Source: Pseudomonas sp. Irchel s3b2 (GTDB taxonomy: Bacteria; Pseudomonadota; Gammaproteobacteria; Pseudomonadales; Pseudomonadaceae). Taken from it: a stretch of 64,000 nt of DNA. Below are positions 16,469 through 25,241 of the stretch, in pieces. The stretch spans positions 372,001-436,000 of the forward strand of contig NZ_FYEB01000001.1 in NCBI RefSeq assembly GCF_900187445.1, given 5' to 3'. Made by a program: the position numbers and the translations under genes. Every line of letters begins with the position of its first letter. The first letter of the stretch is position 1. The notes under the pieces are model-generated. The model worked only from the letters and a program-made list of their open reading frames with translations, had not been told where the DNA came from and ran no database searches.

Positions 16469-18228
16469 CAAGCAGGCACCTCCAGATCAATGGGCAACGT
16501 CAGGGTGAACACCGCGCCGTTTTCGCCATTGTCGGCACTCAGGCGTCCGCCCGCTTCGTGAGCGATAGCGAAGGAGACCGCCAGTCCGAGGCCCAGGCCA
16601 TCACCCACCGGTTTGGTGGTGAAGAATGGATCGAACACCTTCCCCAGGTTCTCGTCGGCAATGCCGCCACCGTTATCGGCGACGCTCAGGCGCCACAATT
16701 GTTCATCGGCTTCGAGGCGGATTTCCAGACGCTTGCAGGGTTTGTCGTGCATTGCATCCAGGGCATTGCGCAGCAGGTTGATCAGCACCTGTTCCAGACG
16801 AATCGCATCGCCACGCACCCAGGCCGGGCGGGTCAGATGGAGCACGGTGCTGATGTGCTCGTCACGCAGGCGCGCATCCAGCAACTGCAAGGATTGATCG
16901 ACCACCGCCGCCAGGTCCAGCCGTTCGCGCAAACCGCTGGGGCTTTTGCGCGCGAAGGTTTTCAGGTGGCCGGTGAGGGCGGCCATGCGCGTGAGCATGT
17001 CGTCCACCGGTTTCAGTGCCTTGTAGGCATCCTCGACACGGCCGTGATCGAGCAGCAGCCTCAGAGTAGCAAGCTGCATGCGCTGCGCGGTCAGCGGCTG
17101 ATTGATTTCATGGGCCAGCGCGGCAGACATCTGGCCGAGGGCCGCGAGCTTGGCCGATTGCACCAGCCCGTCCTGAGCGGTGCGCAAATCCCGGGTGCGT
17201 TCTTCCACCAGTCGCTCGAGTTCTTCGCGACTGCGCTGGCGCAACCTGGCCAGACGCCAGCGCTGGTTGAGGAACAGCAGCAAAAACACCACTGCCAGCC
17301 ACACCCCGGCGGCGGCGAGCCCGGCGTTGCGGCGGTCTTCGAATGTGACCTGCGGGCGACGCAGCAAGTGCAAGGTCCAGTCTTCAGCGGCCAGTGGCAG
17401 CGATTCCCAGAGGTAATCCGCCGGCCCGTCGGGGCCATTGACCCGCTTCAGATCACTGTTGTCATCGAAGCGCTGCACCGATTGATAGTCAAGAAGGGTC
17501 AGCGGCTGTTTGTCGTATTGGCGGGTGGTTTTGAGCTCGGCGCGGTCGCTGTCGCTCAGCGGTTTCAATTGGCGGTAACGCCAGCCTGGCTGGTTGGCGA
17601 TGAAGATAATCCCGCGGGCATCGCTGACCAGCAATGTGTCACTGCCCTGACGCCATTCGCGCTCAAGTTCCGGAAACTCGAGTTTCACCACCATGGCACC
17701 CAGGAACTCGCCACTGTCGCTGGTCACCGCGCTGGACAGGAAGTAACCGGGAATACCGCTGGTGACGCCCACCGCATAAAAGCGCCCAGTGCCTTGGGTG
17801 CGGGTCTGACTGAAGTAGGGGCGAAAACCGTAGTTGTGGCCGACGTAACTGCTGGGCAAACGCCAGTTGCTGGCGGCCACGGCCAGGCCGGTGCGATCCA
17901 GTAATTCGAGGGTCGACGACTGCGCGGCGCCGTTGATTTTTTCCAGTTTGCGATTCAATGCAAGCTGCTCTTCGGGGCTCACTTCACCGTTTAGCGCGGC
18001 GCGCAGTTCCGGGTCCAGCGCCAATACGGCGGGCAGGGCTCGGTAGCGCTCGATCAGGGTGTGCAGCGAGTTGGCGTACAGCGCCAGTTGCTGATTGGCC
18101 CGCGCGGCATCTTCCACCAACGCTTGGCGTTCGGTGTGACGGATGGCTAGCGTAGCGGCGAGCACCGCACCGGCGATGATCAGCAAGGAGTACAACGACA
18201 GGCGCAGGGTACGGGAAGTCGGCAGCAT
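16468..18228 (-). CDS. Sensor histidine kinase, DctB/MifS-like
   Basis: A 586-residue membrane kinase. Segment 1 (about residues 8-28) and segment 2 (about 304-322) flank a periplasmic double-Cache-type sensor region, which in DctB/MifS binds dicarboxylates or alpha-ketoglutarate. A short coiled coil leads to the HisKA domain with phospho-acceptor H373 in [10 protein letters not shown], then HATPase motifs DNGGGI, DPFFTTK and [10 protein letters not shown] chose ATG 18228 ([10 protein letters not shown]), which places the first membrane helix close to the N-terminus; an open frame reaches back to 18327. The downstream regulator gene overlaps its stop. A terminator lies upstream, so the kinase gene has its own promoter. 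Confidence 0.9.
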   Translation of the reverse strand: MLPTSRTLRLSLYSLLIIAGAVLAATLAIRHTERQALVEDAARANQQLALYANSLHTLIERYRALPAVLALDPELRAALNGEVSPEEQLALNRKLEKINGAAQSSTLELLDRTGLAVAASNWRLPSSYVGHNYGFRPYFSQTRTQGTGRFYAVGVTSGIPGYFLSSAVTSDSGEFLGAMVVKLEFPELEREWRQGSDTLLVSDARGIIFIANQPGWRYRQLKPLSDSDRAELKTTRQYDKQPLTLLDYQSVQRFDDNSDLKRVNGPDGPADYLWESLPLAAEDWTLHLLRRPQVTFEDRRNAGLAAAGVWLAVVFLLLFLNQRWRLARLRQRSREELERLVEERTRDLRTAQDGLVQSAKLAALGQMSAALAHEINQPLTAQRMQLATLRLLLDHGRVEDAYKALKPVDDMLTRMAALTGHLKTFARKSPSGLRERLDLAAVVDQSLQLLDARLRDEHISTVLHLTRPAWVRGDAIRLEQVLINLLRNALDAMHDKPCKRLEIRLEADEQLWRLSVADNGGGIADENLGKVFDPFFTTKPVGDGLGLGLAVSFAIAHEAGGRLSADNGENGAVFTLTLPIDLEVPA

Positions 18229-18373
18229 GCTGTAGGAAACAGGTTGAAGGATGGGCTGGCACCATACCATGAGGCCGCGCATTCTTCGTCCCGGCATGAT
18301 GTGTTCAGACGCCAGCGCTTTCTCCAAAAAGTCGAAGTGGCAGCCTGGATCGAAGGGTTAAATCGTTATCCAA

Positions 18374-18413
18374 AAAAAAGCCGGGTCGTCTGGGAAGACG
18401 GCCCGGCCTTTTT
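18374..18413 (-). terminator. Rho-independent terminator after fumarase gene
   Basis: Stem built on GGCCGGGCCGTCTT / AGACGACCCGGC (minus strand) followed by TTTTTTTT, about 20 bp after the fumarase stop. It separates the fumarase transcript from the kinase-regulator operon. Confidence 0.88.
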
Positions 18414-18430
18414 CGGTAGCGGGGAGGTGC

Positions 18431-19954
18431 TTACTGCACTTCCACCGCCAGGCTTTCACTGATCTTTTGCTGCCAGATTGCAGGACCGGTGATGTGTACC
18501 GACTCGCCCTTGCTATCGACCGCAACGGTCACAGGCATGTCTTTGACGTCGAACTCATAGATCGCTTCCATGCCCAGTTCGGCGAAAGCCACCACGCGGG
18601 ACTTCTTGATGGCTTGCGCCACCAGGTAAGCCGCGCCGCCGACAGCCATCAGGTAAACGGCTTTGTGGTCCTTGATCGCTTCGATGGCGGTCGGGCCGCG
18701 CTCGGATTTGCCGATCATGCCCAACAGGCCGGTTTGCTCGAGGATCTGACGGGTGAACTTGTCCATCCGCGTAGCGGTGGTAGGACCGGCAGGGCCGACC
18801 ACTTCGTCACCGACCGGATCGACCGGGCCGACGTAGTAGATGAAGCGACCTTTCAGATCCACCGGCAGGGTTTCACCCTTGTTCAGCATCTCGACCATGC
18901 GCTTGTGCGCCGCGTCGCGACCGGTGAGCATCTTGCCGTTGAGCAGGACGGTTTCGCCCGGCTTCCAGCTCTGCACGTCTTCCGGGGTCAGGGTGTCGAG
19001 GTTGACGCGACGGGCCGATGGGCCGGCTTCCCAGACGATTTCCGGGTAGGCGTCCAGCGGTGGCGCTTCCAGCGAGGCCGGGCCGGAACCGTCGAGCACG
19101 AAGTGTGCGTGACGGGTGGCGGCGCAGTTCGGGATCATGCACACCGGCAGGGACGCGGCGTGGGTCGGGTAATCCATGATCTTCACGTCGAGCACGGTGG
19201 TCAGGCCACCCAGACCCTGGGCACCGATGCCCAGTTGGTTGACCTTCTCGAACAACTCCAGACGCATCTCTTCGATACGGTTGGACGGGCCGCGCTTCTT
19301 CAGCTCATGGATGTCGATGGATTCCATCAACACTTCCTTGGCCATGACAGCGGCTTTCTCGGCTGTGCCGCCGATGCCGATGCCGAGCATGCCCGGAGGG
19401 CACCAGCCAGCGCCCATTTCCGGAACGGTCTTCAGTACCCAGTCGACGATCGAGTCGGACGGGTTGAGCATGGCCATTTTCGATTTGTTCTCGGAACCGC
19501 CGCCCTTGGCTGCCACGTCCACTTCCACGGTGTTACCCGGAACGATGGAGTAGTGGATAACGGCCGGGGTGTTGTCCTTGGTGTTTTTGCGAGCGCCCGC
19601 CGGGTCGGCGAGGATCGAGGCACGCAGGACGTTTTCCGGCAGGTTGTAAGCCCGGCGCACGCCTTCGTTGATCATGTCGTCCAGGCCCATGGTGGCGCCA
19701 TCCCAACGAACGTCCATGCCCACGCGCACGAACACGGTAACGATACCGGTGTCCTGGCAGATCGGGCGGTGGCCGGTGGCGCACATGCGCGAGTTGATCA
19801 GGATCTGCGCCATGGAATCGCGAGCTGCCGGCGATTCTTCACGCAGGTAGGCCTCGTGCATCGCCTGGATGAAATCCACGGGGTGGTAGTAGGAAATGAA
19901 TTGCAGGGCGTCGGCAACGCTCTGAATCAGGTCGTCTTGCTTGATCACGGTCAT
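18431..19954 (-). CDS. Fumarate hydratase, class I (Fe-S)
   Basis: A 507-residue iron-sulfur fumarase: the TtdA-like alpha region (CATGHRPICQDTGIVTVFVR, GWCPPGMLGIGIGGTAEKAA) is fused to the TtdB-like beta region (LNGKMLTGRDAAHKRM, VGPAGPTTATRMDKF). Cysteines in RMCATGHRPICQDTG and CMIPNCAATRH are candidate cluster ligands. It interconverts fumarate and L-malate in the TCA cycle. ATG 19954 has a strong AGAGGAG site 8 bp upstream. A 14-bp perfect stem-loop and a sigma-70-like promoter precede it. The order fumarase / GGDEF protein / ferredoxin reductase / enoyl-CoA hydratase matches P. aeruginosa PA4333-PA4330 as I recall it. Confidence 0.95.
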   Translation of the reverse strand: MTVIKQDDLIQSVADALQFISYYHPVDFIQAMHEAYLREESPAARDSMAQILINSRMCATGHRPICQDTGIVTVFVRVGMDVRWDGATMGLDDMINEGVRRAYNLPENVLRASILADPAGARKNTKDNTPAVIHYSIVPGNTVEVDVAAKGGGSENKSKMAMLNPSDSIVDWVLKTVPEMGAGWCPPGMLGIGIGGTAEKAAVMAKEVLMESIDIHELKKRGPSNRIEEMRLELFEKVNQLGIGAQGLGGLTTVLDVKIMDYPTHAASLPVCMIPNCAATRHAHFVLDGSGPASLEAPPLDAYPEIVWEAGPSARRVNLDTLTPEDVQSWKPGETVLLNGKMLTGRDAAHKRMVEMLNKGETLPVDLKGRFIYYVGPVDPVGDEVVGPAGPTTATRMDKFTRQILEQTGLLGMIGKSERGPTAIEAIKDHKAVYLMAVGGAAYLVAQAIKKSRVVAFAELGMEAIYEFDVKDMPVTVAVDSKGESVHITGPAIWQQKISESLAVEVQ

Positions 19955-19989
19955 GAGTCGCGCTCCTCTAAAAGACGGGAACATTCAAT

Positions 19990-20033
19990 AAGGTGCTTGC
20001 AGCTTGGGTGCATCGGTCGGCTGCAAGCACCTT
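19990..20033 (-). promoter_or_regulatory. 14-bp perfect stem-loop in the fumarase 5' leader
   Basis: Arms AAGGTGCTTGCAGC (19990-20003) and GCTGCAAGCACCTT (20020-20033) with a 16-nt loop, 36 nt upstream of the fumarase ATG. On the minus strand no T-run follows, so it is not a terminator, and it does not match any REP family in the window. It is likely transcribed as part of the leader and may control stability or translation. Confidence 0.6.
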
Positions 20034-20078
20034 TCAAGGCACGCCGGGTATGCTGGCGCGACGCTAAAAAGGCGCGGC

Positions 20079-20106
20079 AGTATACCGCGCCTCGATGGCC
20101 TGTACA
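20079..20106 (-). promoter_or_regulatory. Candidate sigma-70 promoter of fumarase gene
   Basis: On the minus strand: TGTACA (20101-20106), a 16-bp spacer, TATACT (20079-20084). The -10 box is one base from consensus and lies inside a GC-rich palindrome (AGGCGCGG / CCGCGCCT, 20070-20092) that is itself followed by TTTTT on the minus strand. A terminator-like reading is therefore also possible, but no minus-strand gene lies upstream to need one. Confidence 0.4.
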
Positions 20107-20116
20107 CGCGCCGGAT

Positions 20117-20270
20117 TTTGTGGCGAGGAGGCTTGCCTGTGGCGAGGGGGCTTGCCCCCGCTGGAGTGCGAAGCGCTCCCCGACATTCTTTCAGGCACAC
20201 ACACACACACCGCATTGGCAGACTTTACGACTGCTGCGCAGCCGAACGGGGGCAAGCCCCCTCGCCACAG
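20117..20270. repeat. REP/BIME pair, family C (TGTGGCGAGGGGGCTTGCCC), with a (CA)8 run
   Basis: Left side has two overlapping starts of the unit (TGTGGCGAGGAGGCTTGCC, then TGTGGCGAGGGGGCTTGCC), the right side the inverted copy. A TGCGAAGCGC stem lies inside. Between the halves is a CA dinucleotide run at about 20196-20211, unusual for this genome. It fills most of the 474-bp gap between fumarase and the GGDEF gene; the remaining 150 bp up to 20428 shows nothing recognisable. Confidence 0.8.
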
Positions 20271-20428
20271 GTTATTGTTTGGACCGGGGACATGGTTCAC
20301 ACCTGTTCGTGTCATGGCTTTGACGCCAGTTTTCTGCCCCCAAAAATTGAATGGTCATTTATCGGAGTCGCCACTAAAGTGGCATCCGGCCTGTAGAGTA
20401 GGACACTCGATCAGCCTCCTTTCCCACG

Positions 20429-21547
20429 GTGAATCAACGATTGACCCATAACGCCATTCAGCGGCTTTTGCTCAAACGCTTCGCCCTCGCAGCTGGCACC
20501 TACGCCCTGGCTTTGCTGCTGCTGTGGGTGGCGTTTTTCACCGGTCATTACCAAGAGTCCCTCACCAGCATGGCAATGGGCAGCGCGTTGGTGGTGCTCA
20601 GCCAAGTGGTGGTGTTCGCGGTGTTCTCCAGCGGCTGCAACCTGCGTTTTTCCGACCCCAGCCTGACCGAAGTACAAATACTGCTGGGGCTGGGTTGGCA
20701 GACCTGGCTGATCGCCCATCTGGACGAGGCGCGCGGCGCGTTTCTGGTGTTTTATCTGCTGATTCTGTTGTTCGGGTTGTTTCATCTTTCGCGCATTGCG
20801 TTCGTGCGGTGCGCGTCGCTGGTGTTTTTCAGTTTCAGCGCCATCACCTTGTGGGAGGGTTACCACTTTCAGCGACCCAATCCGACGCTTGGGCTGTTGC
20901 AGGTGTGCGTGCTGTTTGTGGTGCTCGGGTGGCTGGTGCTTTACGCCCGTTACGTGCAGATGTCGCGCCAGCGTATGCGTCAGCGGCGGTTCGCCCTGCA
21001 GGCGCATCAAGACACCCTGCGCGGCATGATGCGCCAGCTCGAAGGCCTGGTGGCGACCGACGAACTCACCGGGCTGTTCAACCGCCGACATTTCCTGCGC
21101 CTGGCCTCCCGCGAGTTGCACGCCATGGAAGTCGGTGTGGTACATGGCCTGGCGCTGATCGACCTCGATCATTTCAAACGCATCAACGATGTTCATGGCC
21201 ACGCCGCCGGCGATCAGGTGCTGCAAGCGTTTGCCGGGGTGGCCACCGCGTGCCTGCGCGATGGCGATATTCTGGCCCGCTATGGCGGTGAAGAGTTCGT
21301 GGTGCTGTTGCCCGATTGCGACGCCGAGCGCCTGACGGCGTGTTGCGAGCGATTGCGCATGGCCTTCATGGATGTCGAATTGGTTGGTCTGGATGTCAGC
21401 AACCTCAGCCTGTCGGCGGGCATGACCTTGCTGGAACCGGGCGACGATCTGGATGACGCCTTGCACCGCGCCGATCAGGCGCTGTATCGCGCCAAGCGTG
21501 ATGGCCGTAACCGTTGCGCGGCAGCCTGGGAGAATGTCGATGCCTGA
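20429..21547 (+). CDS. Membrane diguanylate cyclase (GGDEF), likely SadC counterpart
   Basis: A 372-residue inner-membrane protein with six hydrophobic segments in residues 15-175, a linker helix, and a GGDEF domain. The active site is GGEEF (about 285-289), and RDGD five residues before it is a canonical RxxD inhibitory site. It should make cyclic di-GMP and be product-inhibited. The start is GTG (20429). The gene order matches P. aeruginosa sadC (PA4332) beside fumarase and ferredoxin reductase, but this protein is shorter than the P. aeruginosa one as I remember it, so orthology is inference. Its last 8 bases overlap the next gene. Confidence 0.88.
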   Translation: MNQRLTHNAIQRLLLKRFALAAGTYALALLLLWVAFFTGHYQESLTSMAMGSALVVLSQVVVFAVFSSGCNLRFSDPSLTEVQILLGLGWQTWLIAHLDEARGAFLVFYLLILLFGLFHLSRIAFVRCASLVFFSFSAITLWEGYHFQRPNPTLGLLQVCVLFVVLGWLVLYARYVQMSRQRMRQRRFALQAHQDTLRGMMRQLEGLVATDELTGLFNRRHFLRLASRELHAMEVGVVHGLALIDLDHFKRINDVHGHAAGDQVLQAFAGVATACLRDGDILARYGGEEFVVLLPDCDAERLTACCERLRMAFMDVELVGLDVSNLSLSAGMTLLEPGDDLDDALHRADQALYRAKRDGRNRCAAAWENVDA

Positions 21548-22475
21548 GTTACGGGTCGGCGAACGTCAATGGACGGTGGCGGCGTGCAGCAATCTGCTCG
21601 ATGCCTTGAATCAGAACGGCGTGTCGGTGCCCTATAGCTGCCGCGCCGGCAGTTGCCATGCGTGCCTGGTCAAGTGTGTCGAGGGTTTGCCCAGCGACAG
21701 CCGTCCCGATGCCTTGAGCCATGAGCAGCGTCAAAAGGGTTGGCGGTTGGCCTGTCAATGCCAGGTGGTCGACGATCTGCAAATTGAAACCTTTGACCCG
21801 CTGCGTGATGGCCTTGCCGCTCAGGTGGTCGCCAGCGATTGGCTGAGCCCCAGCGTCTTGCGTTTGCGCCTGACCAGCGAACGAGCATTGCGCTATCAGG
21901 CGGGGCAGCACCTGGTGTTGTGGGCGGGTCAGGTGGCGCGGCCGTATTCCCTGGCCAGCCTCCCGCAAGAAGACCGCTTTCTGGAGTTCCACCTCGATTG
22001 CCGGCAACCGGGGGAATTCAGTGATGCGGCACGCCGCTTGAAAATCGGCGATCCGATCCGCCTCGGCGAGTTGCGCGGCGGGGCACTGCATTACGATCCG
22101 GACTGGCACATCCGACCACTGTGGTTATTGGCGGCCGGTACCGGTCTGGGGCCGTTGTTCGGTATTTTGCGCGAAGCATTGCGTCAGGATCACCAGGGCG
22201 CTATCCGTGTCATTCATCTGGCCCATGATGCGGATGAGCATTATCTGGCCAAACCCCTGCAAGCCATGGCCGACGGCCGTGAAAACCTGACGGTCGAGCT
22301 CTGGACCGCGGCCGAGTTGCCCGCGGCTTTGGCGCAACTGCGCCTTGTTTCGCGGCAAACCCTGGCCTTAGTCTGCGGAGCCCCCGACAGCGTCGACGCC
22401 TTTGCCCGGCGCCTGTACCTGGCCGGTTTGCCGCGCAATCAACTGCTGGCGGATGTCTTTCTACCCCGTGGTTGA
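21540..22475 (+). CDS. 2Fe-2S ferredoxin / FAD-NAD(P)H oxidoreductase fusion
   Basis: A 311-residue oxidoreductase. Residues 1-85 form a plant-type ferredoxin with ligands CRAGSCHACLVKC and a later C in RLACQCQ. Residues 90-310 form a ferredoxin-NADP reductase-like module: RPYSLAS is the FAD contact, AAGTGLGPLFGILR the nucleotide-binding loop, and VCGAP the C-terminal NAD(P) contact. Electron flow would be NAD(P)H to FAD to 2Fe-2S to an unknown acceptor. It overlaps the cyclase gene by 8 bp, so the two are co-translated. Confidence 0.9.
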   Translation: MPELRVGERQWTVAACSNLLDALNQNGVSVPYSCRAGSCHACLVKCVEGLPSDSRPDALSHEQRQKGWRLACQCQVVDDLQIETFDPLRDGLAAQVVASDWLSPSVLRLRLTSERALRYQAGQHLVLWAGQVARPYSLASLPQEDRFLEFHLDCRQPGEFSDAARRLKIGDPIRLGELRGGALHYDPDWHIRPLWLLAAGTGLGPLFGILREALRQDHQGAIRVIHLAHDADEHYLAKPLQAMADGRENLTVELWTAAELPAALAQLRLVSRQTLALVCGAPDSVDAFARRLYLAGLPRNQLLADVFLPRG

Positions 22476-22506
22476 GTGCTGATCGTTTAACGACGCGAGA
22501 CTCACC

Positions 22507-23256
22507 ATGCCCGATACCATCCGATTTGAACGCGAGCGCGGTCTGCTGACCCTGCGCATCAATCGCCCCGAGAAGAAAAACGCCCTGACTCGCGCCATGT
22601 ACAGCCACCTGGCCGAGGCTTTGAAGCAAGCCGACACCGACCCCGAAATCAATGCGGTGCTGATCACCGGTGGCGCTGAGTGTTTCACTGCCGGCAACGA
22701 TATTTTTGATTTCCTTCAGCAACCCCCGAGCAACCTCGACAGCCCGGTATTCCACTTCATGCTCAATTTGCTGGAGTGCCGTAAACCGGTGATCGCCGCC
22801 GTGGCCGGTGCGGCGGTGGGGATTGGTACGACGATGCTGCTGCATTGCGATCTGGTGTATGTCAGCACGGATGCGCGGTTGCGCATGCCGTTCGTCAATC
22901 TGGGGTTATGCCCGGAGTTCGGTTCCAGCCTGATCCTGCCGCGCTTGCTCGGGCATGCCAAAGCGGCGCAGTTGTTGTTGCTCGGCGAAGCGTTCAGTGG
23001 TGAACAGGCGGCAGCGTGGGGGATAGCGACTGAAGCCTTGGGCAGTGGCGAAGCCGCGTTGGCCAAGGCGCGGGAGATGGCGTTGCGATTCGAGTCTTTG
23101 CCGGCGGAGGCCGTGCGCATCAGTAAACAACTGATGAAAGCGCCGGATCGAGAACTGTTGCGCAAGGTAATAGAAGAAGAGGGTGCATTGTTCACCCAGC
23201 GGTTGCGTTCGCCGGAAGCGATGGCGGCGTTGACCGGGTTTATCAAGCGCCATTGA
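22507..23256 (+). CDS. Enoyl-CoA hydratase/isomerase family protein
   Basis: A 249-residue crotonase-fold protein. The CoA-binding and oxyanion-hole segments are INRPEKKNALTRAMYSHL, GGAECFTAGNDIFDF and KPVIAAVAGAAVGIGTTMLL. The later catalytic position reads LCPEFGSSL, with a glutamate like enoyl-CoA isomerases and hydratases. The C-terminus lacks a peroxisome or dehydrogenase extension. It starts 31 bp after the ferredoxin reductase gene and ends the block that also occurs beside sadC in P. aeruginosa. Exact substrate unknown. Confidence 0.9.
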   Translation: MPDTIRFERERGLLTLRINRPEKKNALTRAMYSHLAEALKQADTDPEINAVLITGGAECFTAGNDIFDFLQQPPSNLDSPVFHFMLNLLECRKPVIAAVAGAAVGIGTTMLLHCDLVYVSTDARLRMPFVNLGLCPEFGSSLILPRLLGHAKAAQLLLLGEAFSGEQAAAWGIATEALGSGEAALAKAREMALRFESLPAEAVRISKQLMKAPDRELLRKVIEEEGALFTQRLRSPEAMAALTGFIKRH

Positions 23257-23356
23257 GTTTTCCGCTGATTGTACTGGCCTCATCGCGGCATAGGTATCTA
23301 CACAAATCCCAATCCTGGTCTATAAAAGGACGGCATGGATATCAAATGACCGGGCT

Positions 23357-23702
23357 AGAGAGAAGCCGACTCAGTGGCTCACATGAGACGCTGGCAAGCC
23401 GATGGCTGGCACTGGCTGTTACGCGTGAAGGCGGGCTCCACGGCGAGTTACGAAGGTCAATCCCAACCTTTGAGCAAGATTGGTAGCGGGCTCACTTATA
23501 GGGAAACCCGCAAGTTGAATACAAGGGAAAGCCCGCCATTCAATGGGTTGGGGAAACCTCAGTCGTATTGACCCGCAAGGCTCAGCCGTTTCTCAAGGAC
23601 AGGTCCGAACGCAAGACCTTGCACAAGTCCGGAGAGCCTTTGCCGGCCCGGCTGGTCGTTAGCCGCATCATGGGAGCCGACGGTAGTTTGTTGGCCGAAT
23701 GA
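23357..23702 (+). pseudogene. IS4-type transposase remnant, frameshifted and truncated at both ends
   Basis: Translation of 23357-23520 gives READSVAHMRRWQADGWHWL and continues LRVKAGSTASYEG and GLTYRETRK. One base is then missing and the match resumes one frame over: VEYKGKPAIQWVGE, VVLTRKAQPFLKD and ARLVVSRIMGADGSLLAE, ending TGA at 23700. This is typical of IS4-family DDE transposases. The first catalytic aspartates and the C-terminal YREK region are absent and no terminal inverted repeats are visible, so the element is dead. It sits between the enoyl-CoA hydratase gene and the RND operon. Confidence 0.75.
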
Positions 23703-23738
23703 GGCCAACATGGCCAATACAACTTTTCCTATAGCCAA

Positions 23739-23764
23739 CAAAAAGCCCACCAATCGGTGGGCTT
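23739..23764 (-). terminator. Rho-independent terminator of the RND efflux operon
   Basis: Minus strand: AAGCCCACC, GATT loop, GGTGGGCTT, then TTTGTTGG. It lies 17 bp after the stop of the outer-membrane factor gene. Confidence 0.85.
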
Positions 23765-23780
23765 CGTGTTTACCGCGCTA

Positions 23781-25241
23781 TCAGAACAATTTCATCTTCG
23801 GCGCTTCTTCTTTCAACGGCTCGTTCTTCGCCGTCTGTTCATTCCAGCCACCGCCCAACGCTTTGTACAGATTGACCGCGCTGGTCAGCTGCGCCAGACG
23901 GTCGGTGATCAGCGCTTGTTGGGCACTGAACAGTTGGCGCTGGGCGTCGAGGAAGGTCAGGTTGCTGTCGACACCGATGCGGTAACGACGCTCGGCCAGA
24001 CGGTAGTAATCCTGGTTGGCGCTGACGAAGTCACGCTGAGCCTGCAACTGCTCGGTGTAAGTCTGGCGTGCGGCCAGGCCGTCGGCGACTTCCTGGAAGG
24101 CCGTTTGAATGGACTTCTCGTAGTTCGCCACGCCGATGTCTTTCTGGATTTTCGAGTAATCCAGGCTGGCGCGCAGGCTGCCGGCGTTGAAGATCGGCAG
24201 ATTGATTTGTGGCTGGAACAACCAGGTGCCCGAACCGCCCTTGAACAGACCGGACAGGTCCGGGCTCAGGGAGCCGGCATTGGCGGTCAGGCTGATGCTC
24301 GGGAAGAACGCAGCCCGTGCCGCGCCGATGTTGGCGTTGGCAGCCTTGAGGTTGTACTCGGCCTGAAGAATGTCCGGACGACGTTGCAGCAAGTCCGACG
24401 GCAGGCCGGCCGGCACTTCGCTCAGCACGTCGTCCGACAGTGGCTTGGCCGCTTGCAGATTGGCCGGGATACCGGTGCCGAGCAGCAGCACCAGGCTGTT
24501 TTCATCCTGGGCAACCTGACGGGTGTATTTGGCCAGTTGCGCACGGGCGTTTTCCACCGAGGTACGCGACTGGGCCAGATCCAGCGCCGAGGCTACACCC
24601 ACTTCGTTGCTGCGCGAGGTGAGCTTGTAGCTCTCCTCGTAGGCACCGAGGGTTTCCTGGGTCAGTTTCAGCAGCTCCTTGTCAGCCTGCCAGGTCAGGT
24701 AGGCATTGGCCACACTGGCCACCAGGCTGATCTGCGTGCTGCGGCGCGCTTCTTCCGTGGCGAAGTACTTCTGCAGGGCTTCTTCGCTCAGGCTGCGCAC
24801 CCGACCGAACAGGTCGAGTTCGTAGGCGCTGATGCCGACGGTGGCCGAGTAGGAGCTGGTGATGCCCGCTTCACCAGTCTGCGAGGCCCGTGCCGGGACG
24901 CGTTGACGGCTGCCGCTGCCGGTGGCCGAAACGGCCGGGAACAGATCGGCACGCTGGATGCGGTATTGAGCCGCATAAGCGTCGATGTTCAGCGCCGCGA
25001 CGCGCAGGTCACGGTTATTCTCAAGCGCGGTCTGAATCAGTTGTTGCAGCGCCGGGTCGTGGAAAAACTGCTTCCAGCCTTGTTCGGCGGCGGCCTGGTT
25101 GGGCGCCTGGGCCGGCGAATACGCCGGGCCTTGCGGGTATTGGCCCGCCACCGGTGCTTCAGGTTGCTGATAATCGGGTATCAGCGAGCAGCCGCTCAGC
25201 ACGAAGGCGGCGACTGCGATGGAGAGTAGCGACTTGCTCAT
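23781..25241 (-). CDS. emhC: RND efflux outer-membrane channel, OprM/TtgC/EmhC type
   Basis: A 486-residue outer-membrane factor. Residues 1-18 are a lipoprotein signal with lipobox LSGC, so the mature N-terminal cysteine is acylated. Two OEP repeats follow ([17 protein letters not shown] near residue 210, and [20 protein letters not shown] near residue 435), the family's coiled-coil hairpins. It trimerises into a channel for the inner-membrane pump and adaptor. Its ATG shares one base with the stop of the pump gene (TAATG), so translation is coupled. It is the last gene of the operon, directly before a terminator. Confidence 0.93.
   Translation of the reverse strand: MSKSLLSIAVAAFVLSGCSLIPDYQQPEAPVAGQYPQGPAYSPAQAPNQAAAEQGWKQFFHDPALQQLIQTALENNRDLRVAALNIDAYAAQYRIQRADLFPAVSATGSGSRQRVPARASQTGEAGITSSYSATVGISAYELDLFGRVRSLSEEALQKYFATEEARRSTQISLVASVANAYLTWQADKELLKLTQETLGAYEESYKLTSRSNEVGVASALDLAQSRTSVENARAQLAKYTRQVAQDENSLVLLLGTGIPANLQAAKPLSDDVLSEVPAGLPSDLLQRRPDILQAEYNLKAANANIGAARAAFFPSISLTANAGSLSPDLSGLFKGGSGTWLFQPQINLPIFNAGSLRASLDYSKIQKDIGVANYEKSIQTAFQEVADGLAARQTYTEQLQAQRDFVSANQDYYRLAERRYRIGVDSNLTFLDAQRQLFSAQQALITDRLAQLTSAVNLYKALGGGWNEQTAKNEPLKEEAPKMKLF

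Noticed and set aside
20196..20211. Possible CRISPR or tandem-repeat array
   Set aside because: A simple CA dinucleotide run inside a BIME. No spaced direct repeats of CRISPR type occur anywhere in the window.
18467..20323. Open frame of over 600 codons on the plus strand opposite the fumarase gene
   Set aside because: It is the antisense of a clear class I fumarase. High GC in third positions keeps antisense frames open in this genome; the translation has no domain and is rich in His, Arg and Val.
23253..23486. 77-codon frame after the enoyl-CoA hydratase gene
   Set aside because: It is a shifted reading of the IS4-type relic; the transposase similarity is in the neighbouring frame.
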